The notes under the pieces were generated by a model, which saw nothing but the letters and a program-made list of their open reading frames with translations, did no database searches and was not told where the DNA came from. A DNA stretch of 17,459 nucleotides from Acidimicrobiia bacterium. Its GTDB lineage: Bacteria; Actinomycetota; Acidimicrobiia; IMCC26256; JAENVU01. Of the stretch, positions 7,096 through 12,554 are shown one piece after another. Numbering within the stretch: the stretch's first letter is position 1; every line of letters begins with the position of its first letter. Position numbers and translations under genes: made by a program. The stretch is taken from NCBI GenBank assembly GCA_025357995.1, contig JANYLF010000012.1, positions 1-17,459 of the forward strand, written 5' to 3'.

Positions 7096-8169
7096 TTAGC
7101 CGCGCACGCGGCCGTAGCCCGAGGCGGAGCCGTACCGAACGCCCGCGAGCACGACACCACTCGAGGGGTTCGACGCGGAGACGACCATGCCGCCACCGAC
7201 GTAGATCTCGACGTGGTTCGCGCCGCCGGGGCCGTAGAAGACGAGGTCGCCGGGCTGGAGGTCACCGGACCCGATGCGCATGGTCTCCTCGTACTGTGCA
7301 CCGGAGTAGTGCGCCAGTGAAACGCCCGCTTGCTGCCATGAGGCCGCGGTGAGGCCGGAGCAGTCGAAGGTGTCCGGGCCCGAAGTGGCGTACCGGTAAT
7401 TCTTCCCGACCTGGGCCTTGGCGAACGCGACCGCGGCCGCGGCCCCCGGGTTGGGTGCGGGCACGTTGGGGAAGTTTGGCGGAATCGAACTGTGACCCCC
7501 GGAGTGACGCGGCGGTCCGGCCGCGGCGGCCCGCGCCAGCGCGGCGGCCCGCGCTTCGGACTCTTGCTTGAGGATCGTGGCGATTTCGCCCTTCACTTGT
7601 TGCTTGAGCGCTTGGGCCTGACGATTCGCGCTATCGATCTTGGCCTTCGCCGCTCGTGCGGTATCGGTCTCGGTCTGTGCCGCAGCACGTTGGCGCTCGA
7701 GATCGGCCTTGCGGGCGGTGAGGGACTCGGTGGCCTTTTGAAGTTGGGCAATGAGCGAGTCGTCGTGGTCCGCCGCGGCCGAGGCGTAACGGGATCGGCT
7801 CGCGATTTCGCCGAGCGACTTCACGTCCATCGCCGCGAGCGGGCTACTGGACCCGGCACCGGCATACATCTGGGCGGCGCGCCGGCTCAGGATCGCGCGG
7901 ACCCGACGGCGCTCGGCCTCTGCGGCATCCATGCGTCGTACGGCCTCGTCGATACCGGCTTGGGCCAGGTTGTAGTGGAGCGTGGCCCCATTGAGCTGCT
8001 CGGAGAGCGCGACGAGCTGGTTGTCATTGGCGTCGATTTGGCGCTGGAGCTCCGCGGCCTGACGCGTCTTGTCGTCGACGGGGCTGGCCCCGGACAACGC
8101 GGGAAATGCAGCCACCGCACTGGTGGCGGTGACGAGGATGACGACCGAGACCTTGGTCCGGAGGTTCAT
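7096..8169 (-). CDS. Secreted NlpC/P60 peptidoglycan hydrolase with N-terminal coiled coil (RipA-like layout)
   Basis: A 357-aa exported protein. It has a signal peptide (about 1-28, cleavage near GAS), then an alpha-helical coiled-coil region (about 34-215, rich in A, E, Q, R and K), a proline/glycine linker (219-242) and a C-terminal NlpC/P60 domain (about 244-357). The catalytic cysteine is Cys270 in FDCSGL and the histidine is His319 in NHVEIYVGGG. The third active-site position, His131 in E. coli Spr and Glu in RipA (12 residues after the histidine), is Ser331 here, which is unusual. The family cleaves D-gamma-glutamyl peptide bonds in wall peptides, and the coiled coil often restrains activity. 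The start ATG has AAGGGAG (8183 to 8177) seven bases upstream. A long leader precedes it; selD follows. Confidence 0.9.
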   Translation of the reverse strand: MNLRTKVSVVILVTATSAVAAFPALSGASPVDDKTRQAAELQRQIDANDNQLVALSEQLNGATLHYNLAQAGIDEAVRRMDAAEAERRRVRAILSRRAAQMYAGAGSSSPLAAMDVKSLGEIASRSRYASAAADHDDSLIAQLQKATESLTARKADLERQRAAAQTETDTARAAKAKIDSANRQAQALKQQVKGEIATILKQESEARAAALARAAAAGPPRHSGGHSSIPPNFPNVPAPNPGAAAAVAFAKAQVGKNYRYATSGPDTFDCSGLTAASWQQAGVSLAHYSGAQYEETMRIGSGDLQPGDLVFYGPGGANHVEIYVGGGMVVSASNPSSGVVLAGVRYGSASGYGRVRG

Positions 8170-8176
8170 CTGGGGA

Positions 8177-8183
8177 CTCCCTT
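8177..8183 (-). promoter_or_regulatory. Shine-Dalgarno of the NlpC/P60 gene
   Basis: The minus strand reads AAGGGAG, seven bases before the ATG at 8169. It confirms a leadered transcript for this exported protein. Confidence 0.65.
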
Positions 8184-8216
8184 TGGCTTGAGTGTCGGGC
8201 CGCCGTCGGTCCTTGC

Positions 8217-8248
8217 CTGAACACGGTCCTGCTGGAACGCGATCCTGC
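8217..8248. repeat. Two imperfect 16-bp tandem repeats in the NlpC/P60 leader
   Basis: On the plus strand CTGAACACGGTCCTGC (8217-8232) is followed at once by TGGAACGCGATCCTGC (8233-8248); 12 of 16 positions match. The repeats lie in the predicted 5' leader of the NlpC/P60 gene, between a possible stem-loop and the ribosome site. Confidence 0.45.
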
Positions 8249-8260
8249 GAAGGGAACTGG

Positions 8261-8302
8261 CCGCTCGGAGACGCGAATGAACGCGACGGTGTGCTCGAGC
8301 GG
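8261..8302 (-). other. Possible stem-loop at the 5' end of the NlpC/P60 leader
   Basis: CCGCTCG (8261-8267) and CGAGCGG (8296-8302) are perfect 7-bp complements, and the enclosed loop holds a second small stem, CGCG (8272-8275) with CGCG (8282-8285). In the predicted minus-strand transcript the structure would start within a few bases of the 5' end, a position that often affects RNA stability. Confidence 0.4.
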
Positions 8303-8310
8303 TTCCGTAG

Positions 8311-8339
8311 ACCCTACCGAGCGATTCCGGTGAAGTCAT
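8311..8339 (-). promoter_or_regulatory. Candidate sigma-70-type promoter of the NlpC/P60-selD-LPXTG cluster
   Basis: On the minus strand ATGACT (-35, 8339 to 8334) and TAGGGT (-10, 8316 to 8311) are separated by exactly 17 bases. Transcription would start near 8304, giving a leader of about 135 nt. This is the best-formed two-part promoter I see in the window. Confidence 0.45.
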
Positions 8340-8496
8340 TTCAGGGCGGCGAAAGTCCGATGACCTGGGGTTTCGCCGGCTCGAGAAACCGCCGGTCGCC
8401 CGTCGCCTGTGCTACGGCTGTGGCGTATGTTGCGAGTGTCCGCCCCTGGGGTGCATGTACCATCCCGTCTGAACCGACCGGCGGGGCCGGTGTGGG

Positions 8497-8982
8497 TCAG
8501 ACGGCCCAGCCCGCGGTTTTCTGTGGCACGGGTGTGCCTGGAGGCGCCACATCGGGAATCGACCACGCCATCGCGGCCGCGATCTCGCGGGCCACCTTCT
8601 GCCACGCCTCGGGTTCCCAACCCTCGGCCACGGCGCCGACGCTCGTGTCCTGGCGGATGTGCACGAGCGCGGGAAGGTGCTCGAGGCCGAGGCTGGTGAC
8701 GAGCGTGCGGTCCGGGTCGACGAACACCATCGACCGCGCTTCCTCGCCGTCGAGGATCCGTGCCGCGATCGCCGGGGTGCTCGGGATCACGTAGGCAGTG
8801 TGGGCGTCGCTGTCTCCCAACACACCGAAGATACGGCGGGCCACGGGGATCCACTGTGCGGCCTCGGGACGGTCCGGGAGGATCACGAGACAGAGGTGGA
8901 ACATCGTGGTCCAGTCGTCGAGCGTGCGGGTCACGCCGGCGGCCGTCGACAGTTCCAGGCTGGGATCGGGGTTCTTCGCCAC
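8497..8982 (-). CDS. Thioredoxin-fold-like protein without a CXXC motif (hypothetical)
   Basis: A 161-aa cytoplasmic protein (no signal peptide or membrane segment). Its layout suggests a thioredoxin-like fold: a strand FHLCLVILP (28-36), a helix, a strand TAYVIP (62-67), then SMVFVDPDRTLVTSLGLEHLPALVHIRQD (84-112), where LPAL (Pro104) looks like the cis-proline loop, and a C-terminal helix around 121-140. There is only one cysteine (Cys31) and no CXXC, so it is not an ordinary disulfide oxidoreductase. The fold assignment is an inference from pattern and I know no function. The GTG at 8982 is chosen because TACGTT lies 8 bases upstream and the divergent gene begins 48 bases away. The last 20 residues are proline-rich and probably disordered. 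Confidence 0.75.
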   Translation of the reverse strand: MAKNPDPSLELSTAAGVTRTLDDWTTMFHLCLVILPDRPEAAQWIPVARRIFGVLGDSDAHTAYVIPSTPAIAARILDGEEARSMVFVDPDRTLVTSLGLEHLPALVHIRQDTSVGAVAEGWEPEAWQKVAREIAAAMAWSIPDVAPPGTPVPQKTAGWAV

Positions 8983-8990
8983 GGTCGGGA

Positions 8991-8996
8991 AACGTA
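8991..8996 (-). promoter_or_regulatory. Candidate leaderless -10 box (TACGTT), thioredoxin-like gene
   Basis: The minus strand reads TACGTT, ending 8 bases before the GTG at 8982. No Shine-Dalgarno is present, which fits leaderless initiation. It stands back to back with the plus-strand TACGCT at 9017. Confidence 0.45.
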
Positions 8997-9016
8997 GCGC
9001 GCCGGCTGTCCTCTCC

Positions 9017-9022
9017 TACGCT
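9017..9022 (+). promoter_or_regulatory. Candidate leaderless -10 box (TACGCT), FDOR/PNPOx gene
   Basis: TACGCT ends 8 bases before the ATG at 9031. No Shine-Dalgarno is present in the short leader. It belongs to the 48-bp divergent gap 8983-9030. Confidence 0.45.
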
Positions 9023-9030
9023 CCCGGCTC

Positions 9031-9492
9031 ATGTCTCGACGCGATCAGATCTTGATGACCCCCGATGAGATGGCGGCCTTCCTGGACGTCGGCCGGGACC
9101 TCCAGGTGGCGTCCATCAACGCCGACGGCACGCCGCATCTCGTGACGATGTGGTACGTGCGCGACGGCGAAGATCTCTGCTTCTGGACGTACGCCAAGAG
9201 CCAGAAGGTGGTGAACGTGCGTCGCGATGCGCGCGTCACCGTCTTGGTCGCGACGGGCGATGTGTACGAAGAGCTCCGTGGCGTGTCGGTGAACGGCACC
9301 GCGACGGTCGTCGACGATCTCAAGGCGGTGCTCGCGTTCGGCGAGCAGGTGTACGAGAAGTACTGGGGTCCGATCGACAACGACCTCGTGCGTGAGGGCG
9401 TCCGCACGATGGGTGCCAAGCGCGTCGTGATCCGCGTGGCGCCGGTCAAGATCACCAGCTGGGACCACTCCAAACTCGCCGGCATCTACTGA
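9031..9492 (+). CDS. Pyridoxamine 5'-phosphate oxidase-fold (PPOX/FDOR) protein, probably flavin- or F420-binding
   Basis: A 153-aa split-barrel flavin-binding protein, the usual length for single-domain FDOR/PNPOx-like proteins. Visible features are LQVASINADGTPHLVTMWYV (25-44), the typical first two strands; DLCFWTYAKSQKVVNVRRDARVT (49-71), with the cofactor-phosphate-binding lysine/arginine cluster; and the C-terminal ITSWDHSKLAG (141-151), common in actinobacterial PPOX-class F420-dependent enzymes. In Mycobacterium, related proteins reduce biliverdin or other substrates with F420H2, while others bind FMN or heme; which applies here cannot be told. An LLM-class F420 enzyme lies at 2069, so F420 is probably available. 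The ATG at 9031 has a -10 box 8 bases upstream. It converges on the metallo-beta-lactamase gene with a 44-base gap. Confidence 0.85.
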   Translation: MSRRDQILMTPDEMAAFLDVGRDLQVASINADGTPHLVTMWYVRDGEDLCFWTYAKSQKVVNVRRDARVTVLVATGDVYEELRGVSVNGTATVVDDLKAVLAFGEQVYEKYWGPIDNDLVREGVRTMGAKRVVIRVAPVKITSWDHSKLAGIY

Positions 9493-9536
9493 GGCCCGTC
9501 ATCTGGTGCCAGAACTGGAGAGGTTGCTGCCCGCGG

Positions 9537-10364
9537 TTACGCGAGGCCGAGGGCGCGGAGCATGGACGGAGGGAAGCCGTCGTCGCCGTCGCGCAGCATC
9601 GCGGCCTTCTCGATGTTGATCGAGTCGCGTTCCGCGCGCTCGAGCCACCCGTCCCAAGTGCCCGGTGGGATCGCGCCGGCGACGCAGTGTTCGAGATAGG
9701 CGCGCAGCGCGGCGACGTCGTCGGCGCCGCCGATCGGACCGTGGCCCGGAACGATCGTGGTGGCCAACTCGCCCACCACGTCGAGCACCGCGGCCCACGC
9801 GGCGGGGTCGCCTTGGAACGCGAGCGGAGTGACGCCGAAGAAGCAGACGTCGCCCGCGAACAGCACGTCGGCATCGTCGACCAACACCATGAGGTCGCCG
9901 TCGGTGTGACCGCGGGCCGGAAGCACTTCGATGCGCGCGGTGAGCTGCGCCGCTTCGTCGACGAGGTGGGAGACGGGCCGCGTGCCCAGCACCGCGAGCT
10001 CGTCGAAGCCCTCGGTGAACGCGGGCATGAACGCCTTGTACGCGTCGACGGGCATCGCCTGGTCGAGTAGGTCGCTCGTCATTGGCGACGCAAGGATCAT
10101 GGCGTTGCGAAACGCGTTCGTGCCGCCGACATGGTCGATGTGGGCGTGCGTGAGCACGACCCGCTTGACCGTCTCGCCGAGACCCTTCACCGCGGCCGCG
10201 AATGGCTCCCACTGGGAGCGGACCATGAGCGTGTCGACCACGGTGAGGCCGTCGTCGTCGCCGATCACTCCGGCGTTGGAGACGCCCGACTCGCCGCCGG
10301 GTTGGAGCCAGACCCACACGCGGTCGGCGATCTCGTGGAGCGTGAGGGTGGGCGCGTTGATCAC
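9537..10364 (-). CDS. Metallo-beta-lactamase-fold hydrolase
   Basis: A 275-aa MBL-fold protein with a complete metal site: LTHAHIDHVGG (71-81) is the HxHxDH motif (His73, His75, Asp77, His78), GHTDGD (152-157) supplies His153, FAGDVCFFG (169-177) supplies Asp172, and IVPGHGP (204-210) supplies His208. A dinuclear zinc or iron hydrolase is expected. No signal peptide is present, so it is cytoplasmic and not a secreted beta-lactamase; the glyoxalase II/quinolinase-like type is more likely, with unknown substrate. The frame is open to 10877, but the conserved start is INAPTLTLHEIADRVW, so I chose the GTG at 10364, which has TACGGT 6 bases upstream. It is divergent from the HD-domain gene across only 39 bases. 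Confidence 0.88.
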   Translation of the reverse strand: MINAPTLTLHEIADRVWVWLQPGGESGVSNAGVIGDDDGLTVVDTLMVRSQWEPFAAAVKGLGETVKRVVLTHAHIDHVGGTNAFRNAMILASPMTSDLLDQAMPVDAYKAFMPAFTEGFDELAVLGTRPVSHLVDEAAQLTARIEVLPARGHTDGDLMVLVDDADVLFAGDVCFFGVTPLAFQGDPAAWAAVLDVVGELATTIVPGHGPIGGADDVAALRAYLEHCVAGAIPPGTWDGWLERAERDSINIEKAAMLRDGDDGFPPSMLRALGLA

Positions 10365-10370
10365 GGTGTC

Positions 10371-10376
10371 ACCGTA
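10371..10376 (-). promoter_or_regulatory. Candidate leaderless -10 box (TACGGT), MBL-fold gene
   Basis: The minus strand reads TACGGT, ending 6 bases before the GTG at 10364. No Shine-Dalgarno is present. It is one of two opposed -10 boxes in a 39-bp gap. Confidence 0.45.
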
Positions 10377-10390
10377 CCGAGGCCGAGGGG

Positions 10391-10396
10391 TACCGT
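10391..10396 (+). promoter_or_regulatory. Candidate leaderless -10 box (TACCGT), PhnZ-like HD gene
   Basis: TACCGT ends 7 bases before the GTG at 10404. Its -35 region would fall on top of the opposing TACGGT box, so the two promoters probably interfere or share a polymerase site. Confidence 0.45.
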
Positions 10397-10403
10397 GCTC
10401 TGC

Positions 10404-10970
10404 GTGACCGCGACGCCAGTGACACCCGTCTCCACTGTCGACGAACTGATCGCGTTCATCGCCGCGTGCAACGGTGTGATGGATTCGCTCGGACCCGATG
10501 GTGATCCCATCGATATCCTCGCCCACTCGTTGCAAACCGCGCACGTGCTCAGCGTTCGCGTCCCTGACGATCTCGAGCTCCAGGTCGCGGGGCTGGTGCA
10601 CGACCTCGGGCATGTGGTGGTGACGGGCGAGCCGGTCGCGCACGGCGAGATCGGTGCCGCGTACGTACGCGAATTGCTGGGGGATCGGGTGGCGCGCCTC
10701 ACGGAGCTCCACGTTCCCGCGAAGCGATACCTGGTGGCGACAGATGCGCGGTACGCGCAACGCTTGAGCGACGGTTCCACTGTCAGCCTGGCGATGCAAG
10801 GCGGTGCGATGACCGCGGGAGAAGTGGCAGCGTTCGCGGCTAACCCGTATGCACATGACGCGGCCGAACTCCGGCACGCCGACGAAGGCGCGAAGGTTGT
10901 CGGTCGGGCGGTACCCGAGCTCGACGCGTGGGTCCCCGCACTGCGGGAAGTCGCCGCGTCCGTGAGGTAG
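10404..10970 (+). CDS. HD-domain protein of the PhnZ / mixed-valence diiron oxygenase type
   Basis: A 188-aa HD-domain protein, the size of PhnZ (about 190 aa). Metal ligands are at nearly the same spacing as in PhnZ: His41 (AHSLQTAHVL), His66-Asp67 (LVHDLGH), His80 (VAHGEIGAAYV), His103 (ELHVPAKRYL) and Asp160 (ELRHADEGAKV). The segment SLAMQGGAMTAGEVAAF (128-144) matches the family's QGGxM motif. PhnZ cleaves the C-P bond of 2-amino-1-hydroxyethylphosphonate with O2; other members act on other hydroxy-phosphonates or amino compounds. No PhnY-type hydroxylase is nearby, so the substrate is open. The open frame begins at 10131, but the upstream part is a shadow of the MBL gene; the GTG at 10404 has a -10 box 7 bases upstream. 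Its TAG abuts the stop of the convergent SnoaL-like gene. Confidence 0.85.
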   Translation: MTATPVTPVSTVDELIAFIAACNGVMDSLGPDGDPIDILAHSLQTAHVLSVRVPDDLELQVAGLVHDLGHVVVTGEPVAHGEIGAAYVRELLGDRVARLTELHVPAKRYLVATDARYAQRLSDGSTVSLAMQGGAMTAGEVAAFAANPYAHDAAELRHADEGAKVVGRAVPELDAWVPALREVAASVR

Positions 10971-11348
10971 CTACTCCGCGTACGCCGGCGTTATCGCCGA
11001 GACGTCGAGGTACTCGTCGATGTGCGTGATGCGATCTCCCCGCACTGTGACCACGAGACACGCAGGCATCGCGAAAGTCTTGTCAGTGGCCGCGACCGTC
11101 GCGTGGAGAACGTGTTGCTGGAGCACACCGCCTTCGATTTCGATTCGGCGGATAATTTCGTAACGCCGGTCGGTAGTGGACGACACCAACCACTCGAGCA
11201 CCCGCAGCGACGAGTCGAGTTCTCGCGCCTTGCCGTCGAAATTGGCCCACACGACGACTTCGGGCGCGTAACACGCCCTCACGGCGTCGAGGTCGCCCAT
11301 CTCGATTCCGGTGATGAGCCTGTTCACGGTTTCCAATGCGTCCGACAT
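10971..11348 (-). CDS. SnoaL / NTF2-like fold protein
   Basis: A 125-aa cone-shaped alpha+beta-barrel protein of the SnoaL/NTF2 superfamily. The helix ALETVNRLITGIEMGDLDAVRACYAPEVVVWANFDG contains the typical 'gDldav...yapdvvv' pattern, and the C-terminal strands CLVVTVRGDRITHIDEYLD close the pocket. Members are polyketide cyclases, limonene-epoxide-hydrolase relatives, dehydratases or just binding domains, and this one cannot be placed. There are two possible starts, ATG at 11348 (MSDALETV, preferred because it begins just before the first helix) and ATG at 11369. Upstream of 11348 lies AATGAT followed by 6 bases, a possible leaderless -10 box; no ribosome site is at a normal distance. It is divergent from the malyl-CoA lyase-like gene and ends directly against the HD gene's stop. 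Confidence 0.8.
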   Translation of the reverse strand: MSDALETVNRLITGIEMGDLDAVRACYAPEVVVWANFDGKARELDSSLRVLEWLVSSTTDRRYEIIRRIEIEGGVLQQHVLHATVAATDKTFAMPACLVVTVRGDRITHIDEYLDVSAITPAYAE

Positions 11349-11418
11349 TCCCCGATCATTGCCGATCATCCCTTGATCAAGGCCAATGCCGGGTTGGGCG
11401 ATACGCGGCGGCGCTGCC

Positions 11419-11424
11419 TACCCT
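11419..11424 (+). promoter_or_regulatory. Candidate leaderless -10 box (TACCCT), CoA-ester lyase gene
   Basis: TACCCT ends 8 bases before the ATG at 11433. There is no Shine-Dalgarno. A TTGGGC (11394-11399) lies 19 bp upstream as a weak -35. Confidence 0.45.
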
Positions 11425-11432
11425 TGCGCCCC

Positions 11433-12371
11433 ATGTCTGAACGCACGAAGAACCTGCCCCGTCGGTCCTGTCACGCCACGCCCGGCTCGAACGAGAAGAT
11501 GCTCGGAAAAGCCCCCGGCTTGGGTGCGGACATGGTCTTCCTCGACCTCGAAGATTCCGTCTCGCCGTTGGAGAAAGAGGCCGCCCGCGAGAAGGTCGTC
11601 AACGCGATCAAGAACCAGGACTGGGGCGACACCACGGTGTGTGTGCGCGTCAACGCGTGGGACACCGAGTGGACCTATCGCGACGTGATCACCGTGGTCG
11701 AGAACGCGGGCGAGCGGCTCGACGAGATCATGCTGCCGAAGGTCCAGAACGCGGCCGACGTGGTGGCGCTCGACCTTCTGCTCACCCAGATCGAGAAGGT
11801 CACTGGTCGCCAGAGTCGCGTCGGGATCGAGGCACAGATCGAGACGGCGCAGGGACTCATCAACGTCGAAGAGATTTGTGCCGCGAGTGATCGGCTCGAG
11901 ACCATCATCTTCGGTCCCGCCGATTTCGCTGCGTCGACCGAGATGCCGGTACTCACCGGTGGTGTGCAGATCCCGGAGTACCCCGGCGACCATTTCCATT
12001 ACGTGTTCAGCAAGATCCTGATGGCCGGTCGCGCTAATGGCCTGCAGGTGATCGACGGCCCGTTCCTCAAGATCCGTGAGCTCGACGCGCTGCGTGACTA
12101 CGCGATGCGTTCACGCATCCTCGGCTTCGACGGGAAATGGTCGCTCCATCCGGACCAGGTGAAGGTCATCAACGAGGTGTACACGCCCACACAGGAACAG
12201 TTCGACAAGGCGTTCGACATTCTCGACGCGTACGAGAAGGCAACCACCGAAGGCGAGCGCCGCGGTGCGGTCATGTTCGGCGACGAGATGATCGACGAAG
12301 CCAGCCGCAAGATGGCCAACAAGTTCGTCAGCCGCGGCTCCCGCGCCGGGATGAGCCGATCCGCAGGTTGA
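11433..12371 (+). CDS. HpcH/HpaI-CitE family CoA-ester lyase, malyl-CoA / beta-methylmalyl-CoA lyase-like
   Basis: A 312-aa TIM-barrel lyase, similar in length and order of motifs to Mcl1 of Rhodobacter and Chloroflexus. Visible sites: GADMVFLDLEDSV (31-43), CVRVNAWDTEW (70-80, substrate Arg72), DEIMLPKV (97-104), AQIETAQGLINVEEI (134-148, metal ligand Glu137), IIFGPADFAAS (158-168, metal ligand Asp164) and KWSLHPDQV (235-243, His239). These enzymes reversibly split malyl-CoA to acetyl-CoA and glyoxylate, or methylmalyl-CoA to propionyl-CoA and glyoxylate, in the ethylmalonyl-CoA or 3-hydroxypropionate pathways. The alternative is a general citrate-lyase-beta-like protein. The ATG at 11433 fits the conserved start and has a -10 box 8 bases upstream. 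It is transcribed alone, with 183 non-coding bases after it. A dehydrogenase that could act in the same pathway lies at 15786-17411. Confidence 0.87.
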   Translation: MSERTKNLPRRSCHATPGSNEKMLGKAPGLGADMVFLDLEDSVSPLEKEAAREKVVNAIKNQDWGDTTVCVRVNAWDTEWTYRDVITVVENAGERLDEIMLPKVQNAADVVALDLLLTQIEKVTGRQSRVGIEAQIETAQGLINVEEICAASDRLETIIFGPADFAASTEMPVLTGGVQIPEYPGDHFHYVFSKILMAGRANGLQVIDGPFLKIRELDALRDYAMRSRILGFDGKWSLHPDQVKVINEVYTPTQEQFDKAFDILDAYEKATTEGERRGAVMFGDEMIDEASRKMANKFVSRGSRAGMSRSAG

Positions 12372-12389
12372 ACCGGTCGAGCGTCGCCG

Positions 12390-12412
12390 GACGGGTGGCC
12401 GGTCAGCCCGTC
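12390..12412 (+). terminator. Weak hairpin downstream of the CoA-ester lyase gene
   Basis: GACGGG (12390-12395) and CCCGTC (12407-12412) are perfect complements with an 11-base loop, 18 bases after the lyase stop. No T tract follows, so it would be at best an actinobacterial-type terminator without a U tail. The rest of the 183-base gap (12372-12554) shows no gene, only the -10 box of the next operon. Confidence 0.3.
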
Positions 12413-12542
12413 GCCCGGGTCGTGTTATGCCGTCGCAGGGCTCCTCACGATTGCCGCGGCCGCGACCGCCGGGTCTATTCGCCGCTCTGTCTTGCGCCCT
12501 CGATGGGCGCGTTGATGTCACTCCGCGACCATGGTCGGCCCG

Positions 12543-12548
12543 TAGCCT
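12543..12548 (+). promoter_or_regulatory. Candidate leaderless -10 box (TAGCCT), amine oxidase operon
   Basis: TAGCCT ends 6 bases before the ATG at 12555. No Shine-Dalgarno and no good -35 are present. It would drive the three overlapping genes 12555-14541. Confidence 0.45.
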
Positions 12549-12554
12549 GACCTG

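Larger units (their letters stand above)
8170..8496. other. 327-bp non-coding region upstream of the NlpC/P60 gene
   Basis: I see no credible gene here. The minus strand holds a candidate promoter (8311-8339), a predicted leader of about 135 nt, complementary arms that could form a stem-loop (8261-8267 with 8296-8302), two 16-bp tandem repeats and a ribosome site. Further up, between the thioredoxin-like gene stop and the promoter, GGTTTC (8369-8374) and GAAACC (8385-8390) form an inverted repeat with a 10-base loop and no T tract. I compared the leader with the c-di-AMP (ydaO) riboswitch common before such genes and did not find its core motifs. Confidence 0.6.

Noticed and set aside
7058..7120. 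A frameshift or sequencing error joining NlpC/P60 and selD
   Set aside because: The NlpC/P60 domain is complete to its normal end (GYGRVRG) before the TAA, and selD's catalytic region is complete, so only the selD start codon is in question.
8170..8310. c-di-AMP (ydaO) riboswitch before the NlpC/P60 gene
   Set aside because: The gene type and leader length fit, but I could not find the conserved core segments of that class in either the leader or the 150 bases above it.
9493..9536. Terminator between the convergent FDOR and MBL genes
   Set aside because: Only a 4-bp self-complement (CCAG-AA-CTGG) without a proper loop or T tract is present.
10365..10877. N-terminal 171-codon extension of the MBL-fold protein
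   Set aside because: It lies opposite the PhnZ-like gene and has no MBL homology. The GTG at 10364 with its -10 box gives a normal-length protein.
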